A stretch of DNA of 9,187 bases from Candidatus Sigynarchaeota archaeon. GTDB taxonomy: Archaea > Asgardarchaeota > Lokiarchaeia > Sigynarchaeales > Sigynarchaeaceae. A program made the position numbers and the translations under genes. The notes under the pieces are model-generated. The model searched no databases. It was given only the letters and a program-made list of their open reading frames with translations, and had not been told where the DNA came from. Where the stretch lies: assembly GCA_030587525.1 (NCBI GenBank), contig JAUQYW010000121.1, forward strand, positions 1 to 9,187. Direction: 5' to 3'. Shown here piece by piece: positions 6,891-9,187 of this stretch (position 1 is the first letter of the stretch; the number at the start of each line of letters is the position of its first letter).

Positions 6891-7693
6891 GCACAATAAG
6901 CTACGAACGCCCGAGGATTACTGATCCAAGATCCTTCAGAATCCTCATCCTCCTCTTCATCCGTATTATCATTATCGCCATAATCGTCAAAATCGTCAGG
7001 ATCGTTAGGATCATAACCAGCTTTATGACTTGTTCCCCCAAGTTCATCCACGAGCGATTTCGGAATTTGATTATTATTGATAGTTAAATAGCCCAAGGCT
7101 TTCAGCGCTCCGAGTCCTTTGATTTCGGAGATTTGATTGTTACCGAGGCTTAAACTCTGGAGCCACACGAGCGTGTCGAGCCCCTCGATCTCGGTGATTT
7201 GATTGTCTTCAAGATTCAAATCTTGAAGGCCCACGAGCGCATCGAGGCCCTTGATCTCGGTAATTTTATTGTCATCGAGATACAACAAGCGAAGATTCAC
7301 GAGTGTGTCGAGTCCCTTGATCTCGGCGATTCGATTGCCGCTGAGTTTTAAATCACGGAGCTTCACGAGCGCTCTGATTCCCTTGATCTCGGGGATTTGA
7401 TTATCTCTAAGATCCAATATATGAAGATTCGCGAGCGCGTCGAGCCCCTTGATCTCGGCGATTTGATTGTTGTTTAAGTATAGGTAATGGAGATTTACAA
7501 GATGTTCAAGGTTCTTGATCTCGGTGATTAGATTATTACTTAGGTTTAAACTACGGAGCTTCTGGAGAGTATCGAATCCTCTGATTTGTTCTATATCTAC
7601 TATTTTGTGGAATGAAAGATCCAAATTTGTTTCAGTCACGTTAACTTCCTTGAGTACCTTGCCCTTTAATGTAATCTGTATTGTATTTCCCAC
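6866..7693 (-). CDS. Leucine-rich-repeat protein, SDS22/internalin-like, with acidic tail
   Basis: The frame starts at GTG 7693 (an in-frame TAA lies 18 bases upstream) and encodes 275 residues. After an N-terminal cap (residues 1-40) come about seven full 22-residue repeats with consensus L-x-x-L-x-L-x-x-N-x-I-x-E-I-K-G-L-x-x-L, from about residue 44 to 198, then a degenerate final repeat NNNQIPKSLVDELGG. A very acidic segment at 228-253 includes NTDEEEDEDSEG, and then comes SNPRAFVAYCAKK. There is no signal peptide, so it is probably a cytosolic protein-binding scaffold. The last five residues, RELVK, follow an eight-base A run at 6883-6890 in plus coordinates. A shift of one base there opens a longer, more natural basic C-terminus ending at 6786 (302 residues in all). 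The stop at 6866 may therefore be an artefact, a mutation or a frameshift site. The gene lies 53 bases after the second DUF2283-like gene on the same strand. Confidence 0.9.
   Translation of the reverse strand: MGNTIQITLKGKVLKEVNVTETNLDLSFHKIVDIEQIRGFDTLQKLRSLNLSNNLITEIKNLEHLVNLHYLYLNNNQIAEIKGLDALANLHILDLRDNQIPEIKGIRALVKLRDLKLSGNRIAEIKGLDTLVNLRLLYLDDNKITEIKGLDALVGLQDLNLEDNQITEIEGLDTLVWLQSLSLGNNQISEIKGLGALKALGYLTINNNQIPKSLVDELGGTSHKAGYDPNDPDDFDDYGDNDNTDEEEDEDSEGSWISNPRAFVAYCAKKRELVK
7119..7580 (-). repeat. Seven tandem 66-bp units encoding leucine-rich repeats
   Basis: The motif TTGATCTCGG or a near copy recurs at 7119, 7185, 7251, 7317, 7383, 7449 and 7515 on the plus strand, exactly 66 bases apart. 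Each unit encodes one 22-residue repeat of the leucine-rich-repeat protein. The strong DNA-level similarity points to recent duplication or gene conversion among units. Confidence 0.9.
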
Positions 7694-7730
7694 GAAGATT
7701 CGCCCTTTTTACACCACATCTCGTCCTTCA

Positions 7731-7742
7731 TTTATTAAAAAA
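7731..7742 (-). promoter_or_regulatory. Possible TATA element for the leucine-rich-repeat gene, overlapping a T-tract
   Basis: On the minus strand TTTTTTAATAAA lies 38-49 bases before the GTG at 7693 and just after the stop of the upstream gene at 7747. It could be the TATA box of the leucine-rich-repeat gene, giving a leader of roughly 10-15 bases. The six-T run could also end transcription of the upstream gene. Both roles are inferred from position. Confidence 0.4.
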
Positions 7743-7746
7743 TTCT

Positions 7747-8241
7747 TTAGGATTTTTTCACCGATGGTTGATGTGTTGTCCATTCAAAAAACATTTTGCT
7801 GAAAGTGTCGTGATCGTAAGAAAATGAACGACCTTCGAGCAACATGGGCGTGAGATGGACGAACACCTCGCGAGCATCCAAAAAGCCAATGGCCGTAAAC
7901 TCGCCATTTATATCAAATCCTATGCTTAAAAAATCTTGACATTGATAGCCGTACTTTCGCGGTTGTCCCTCGTTCCCAAAGAAAAGAGTATCACTTTCCG
8001 CATCGTAACCTGCTAACATTTCCTTGGCAAGATGGCTCACCTTTTTTATATGAAGGTTGGGCATAGCCACGTGGCTAAAGATAAAACTCGCAGTAATGCC
8101 CGGAATCTCGATCATTGAGATCTCTTTCACCAATACGGGGGTTATATCAGCGAACAGTTTCTTCGTATGCAAAATCGAGATCTCGGTTAAGTTGCTCGAA
8201 AAAGTGATAATATCTTCTTTCCCATTATATACCATCTTCAT
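7747..8241 (-). CDS. DUF2283-like protein (paralog of the 6137-6730 product)
   Basis: The 164-residue product starts at ATG 8241. Residues 77-154 align without gaps to residues 80-157 of the plus-strand paralog. Shared positions include Y79-D80, S83-D84, L86, F104-L105, D110, G113-E114, A123, F127, M133-L134, G137-R138-S139, M150 and E153-W154. The N-termini also align (Y5, D10, I11, F14, S15), so both keep the same two-module layout. The DUF2283 pattern is clear in GYDAESDTLFFG followed by FDINGEFTAIGFLDAREVF. No signal peptide or membrane helix is present. Unlike its paralog it ends shortly after the conserved EW and has no long basic tail. It may be co-transcribed with the leucine-rich-repeat gene 53 bases downstream, although that gene has its own TATA candidate. 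Function unknown. Confidence 0.85.
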   Translation of the reverse strand: MKMVYNGKEDIITFSSNLTEISILHTKKLFADITPVLVKEISMIEIPGITASFIFSHVAMPNLHIKKVSHLAKEMLAGYDAESDTLFFGNEGQPRKYGYQCQDFLSIGFDINGEFTAIGFLDAREVFVHLTPMLLEGRSFSYDHDTFSKMFFEWTTHQPSVKKS

Positions 8242-8271
8242 AGTTACGCCCCTAAGAAAATGACAATCTAG

Positions 8272-8300
8272 AAAAAAAGAAAATATACAATTAAAAAGTT
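8272..8300 (-). promoter_or_regulatory. TATA candidate and T-rich tract between two minus-strand genes
   Basis: The 83-base gap 8242-8324 is strongly A/T-rich. On the minus strand TTGTATATTT (8281-8290) lies about 40-49 bases before ATG 8241 and suits an archaeal TATA box with a leader of about 15-20 bases. Flanking T5 and T7 runs (8293-8297 and 8272-8278) could terminate the upstream gene that stops at 8325. The weak GGGGCG just before the start is the only ribosome-site candidate. Confidence 0.5.
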
Positions 8301-8324
8301 TTGGTTTATCGCCATTCTTTCAAA

Positions 8325-8939
8325 TCAAGGTGGAGGAAGGTGCAAATGGAAGGGATCCGTCGAATCAGCAAGCAACGTCCACACTTTGGTTGTTAGGCTC
8401 GTGATCCTTCCAGTCGCCAACAGTCGCTGCTTCAATACATTCCACGTGCCTGCCGCAATCGAGCTCATCATAGTGTTGAAATCGATGCTTGGGCCGATAT
8501 TGACCCCGCCGTCGTGATACCAGAAGACTTCGACCCCGGTTCGCACGCTGGTCATCGTTTTAACTGGCACGCGACAGAGCATCTTATATTGTGGGTTCCG
8601 TTCCCAGAACACCTCGAAATACACGTATCCATCGATTTCCTTCACTCTTTCGTGGTTTATGCTAAGCCCGTTGATGCGAGTGAGAATGTTAAGGTCATTC
8701 TCAATGTGGTATCCGAATGCATCTTCAAGGGCGCGTTGAACAACGAGATGCCCAAGAGTTGAGATGTCGTTGGGATCCATCTCGAATAATAAGGCATTGT
8801 AGTGTAGTTGCTGTGTGATCAAGCCGAGATTATTTACGAGATTGTCGATTTGATGGGAGGTTGCTTGCCAATATACGATCCCACTCTTTAGCTGCACGTT
8901 AAAATAACTTCCCGATGCGTTCATGCATACCAGGAACAT
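8325..8939 (-). CDS. Unrecognised protein, 204 aa, possibly the main part of a frame-broken gene
   Basis: The frame runs from ATG 8939 to TGA 8327-8325. I do not recognise a family. It looks soluble: alternating helix and strand segments, including GIVYWQATSHQIDNLVNNLG (residues about 20-39), NDISTLGHLVVQRALEDAFG, and a strand-rich stretch GYVYFEVFWERNPQYKMLCR around residues 104-123. The C-terminus is PFHLHLPPP. The first 13 residues overlap a different frame (9027-8899) that looks more protein-like. The native protein may therefore begin at 9027 and shift frame near 8901, for about 233 residues. Alternatively, translation starts at the ATG at 8939 or at the in-frame ATG five codons later. 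It is followed after 83 bases by the second DUF2283-like gene on the same strand. Function unknown. Confidence 0.7.
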   Translation of the reverse strand: MFLVCMNASGSYFNVQLKSGIVYWQATSHQIDNLVNNLGLITQQLHYNALLFEMDPNDISTLGHLVVQRALEDAFGYHIENDLNILTRINGLSINHERVKEIDGYVYFEVFWERNPQYKMLCRVPVKTMTSVRTGVEVFWYHDGGVNIGPSIDFNTMMSSIAAGTWNVLKQRLLATGRITSLTTKVWTLLADSTDPFHLHLPPP

Positions 8940-9027
8940 TTTCGAGATAGGTTTTGAAAATTTCCTGGAATTTCCTCGTTATATCGATAGCCAATTTTGT
9001 CCATGTATGTATTATCCGTTGTATCAT
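8899..9027 (-). CDS. Short helical frame, 42 aa, overlapping and upstream of the 8325-8939 gene
   Basis: ATG 9027, preceded three bases away by GGGGAG, opens a 42-residue frame ending TAA 8901-8899. The peptide starts MIQRIIHTWTKLAIDITRKF and ends MHERIGKLF; it would form one long amphipathic helix with basic and acidic faces. It overlaps the start of the next frame by 41 bases. Dropping one T from the TTTT at 8901-8904 would join it as KLF-NVQLKSG to the longer frame. It is either the true N-terminus of that protein or a separate small protein translated just before it. The overlapping 85-aa frame 8921-9178 is less convincing. Confidence 0.5.
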   Translation of the reverse strand: MIQRIIHTWTKLAIDITRKFQEIFKTYLENVPGMHERIGKLF

Positions 9028-9059
9028 CTGCTCCCCACAGCGCCGACGCTAAAGTGTCT

Positions 9060-9085
9060 CGCCCAGATGCGAGCCTGTGTGGGCG
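9060..9085 (-). promoter_or_regulatory. Inverted repeat CGCCCA/TGGGCG, possible leader hairpin
   Basis: Six-base G/C-rich arms with a 14-base loop lie 33 bases before ATG 9027, inside the predicted leader of the minus-strand gene. It could form an RNA hairpin or be a protein site. Six pairs alone are modest evidence. Confidence 0.3.
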
Positions 9086-9130
9086 CTTTCTGGCACAAAT
9101 AAACAAGAATGGTCCTTTCTGGCACAAATA
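9086..9130. repeat. Two direct copies of CTTTCTGGCACAAATA
   Basis: Identical 16-base copies sit at 9086-9101 and 9115-9130, 29 bases apart start to start. They lie between an A/T-rich TATA candidate (9141-9152) and the start of the minus-strand frame at 9027. The spacing and position suit a tandem regulator site downstream of a promoter. The spacing is not a multiple of three, so it does not reflect a repeated peptide. Confidence 0.6.
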
Positions 9131-9140
9131 GAATAACCAT

Positions 9141-9152
9141 GGATTTAAAAAG
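9141..9152 (-). promoter_or_regulatory. Possible TATA element at the right edge
   Basis: On the minus strand CTTTTTAAATCC lies about 115-125 bases before ATG 9027, in an A/T-rich edge region (9131-9187) where I see no gene. If used, transcription would begin near 9120, within the repeat pair. Confidence 0.3.
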
Positions 9153-9187
9153 ATTAATAACAATAATGACAATAACATGAATTTAAG

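Noticed and set aside
6739..6924. 61-aa plus-strand frame in the convergent gap
   Set aside because: Phe/Leu-rich product that is the complement of the Lys-rich tail of the leucine-rich-repeat protein.
7119..7580. CRISPR-like regular repeats
   Set aside because: The 66-base period has no unique spacers and encodes 22-residue leucine-rich repeats.
8921..9178. 85-aa minus-strand frame beginning with a Leu-rich stretch, signal-peptide-like
   Set aside because: The Leu-rich start comes from A/T-rich promoter-like DNA and the frame crosses the direct repeats and hairpin. The frame from 9027 is a better helix and has a purine-rich site before its start.

Overview
The window looks archaeal. Possible TATA elements with the A/T-rich form used by archaeal TBP lie about 25-50 bases upstream of several genes. 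Starts are often GTG and strong Shine-Dalgarno sequences are scarce. The proteins are large extracellular ones rich in Asn-X-Ser/Thr sites, plus a cytosolic leucine-rich-repeat protein and small DUF2283-like proteins. Such a mix is common in Asgard and some euryarchaeal genomes, but no marker gene here fixes the lineage, so this is inference.

Left part (1-3700, minus strand): a very large surface protein gene starts at 3009 and runs off the left edge, with at least 1003 codons and no stop. It has an N-terminal hydrophobic segment, a NosD-like right-handed beta-helix, a two-helix membrane hairpin with a basic loop, then an Ig-like beta-sandwich and further beta-rich sequence. Upstream of it, 3049-3700 holds two weak, nearly abutting frames on the same strand that may be small genes or gene debris.

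Middle (3701-6019, plus strand): a divergent control region precedes a 683-residue surface protein. It carries a signal peptide, seven propeller-type repeats, ten Asp-rich calcium-type loops, a C-terminal membrane helix and a basic tail. Base composition jumps sharply inside the gene near 5030.

Right part (6020-9187): a plus-strand DUF2283-like gene (6137-6730) faces three minus-strand genes. These are a leucine-rich-repeat protein (from 7693), a second DUF2283-like protein (8241-7747) that is a clear paralog of the first, and an unrecognised protein (8939-8325) preceded by an overlapping short frame (9027-8899). Two reading-frame breaks deserve attention. One is at an eight-base A run near the end of the leucine-rich-repeat gene. 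The other is between the 42-residue frame at 9027 and the 204-residue frame at 8939. In both cases the other frame continues as plausible protein.

Functionally the left two thirds encode cell-surface adhesion or scaffold-type proteins. The right third encodes small soluble proteins whose joint role is unknown. I found no RNA genes, CRISPR arrays, transposases or attachment sites.
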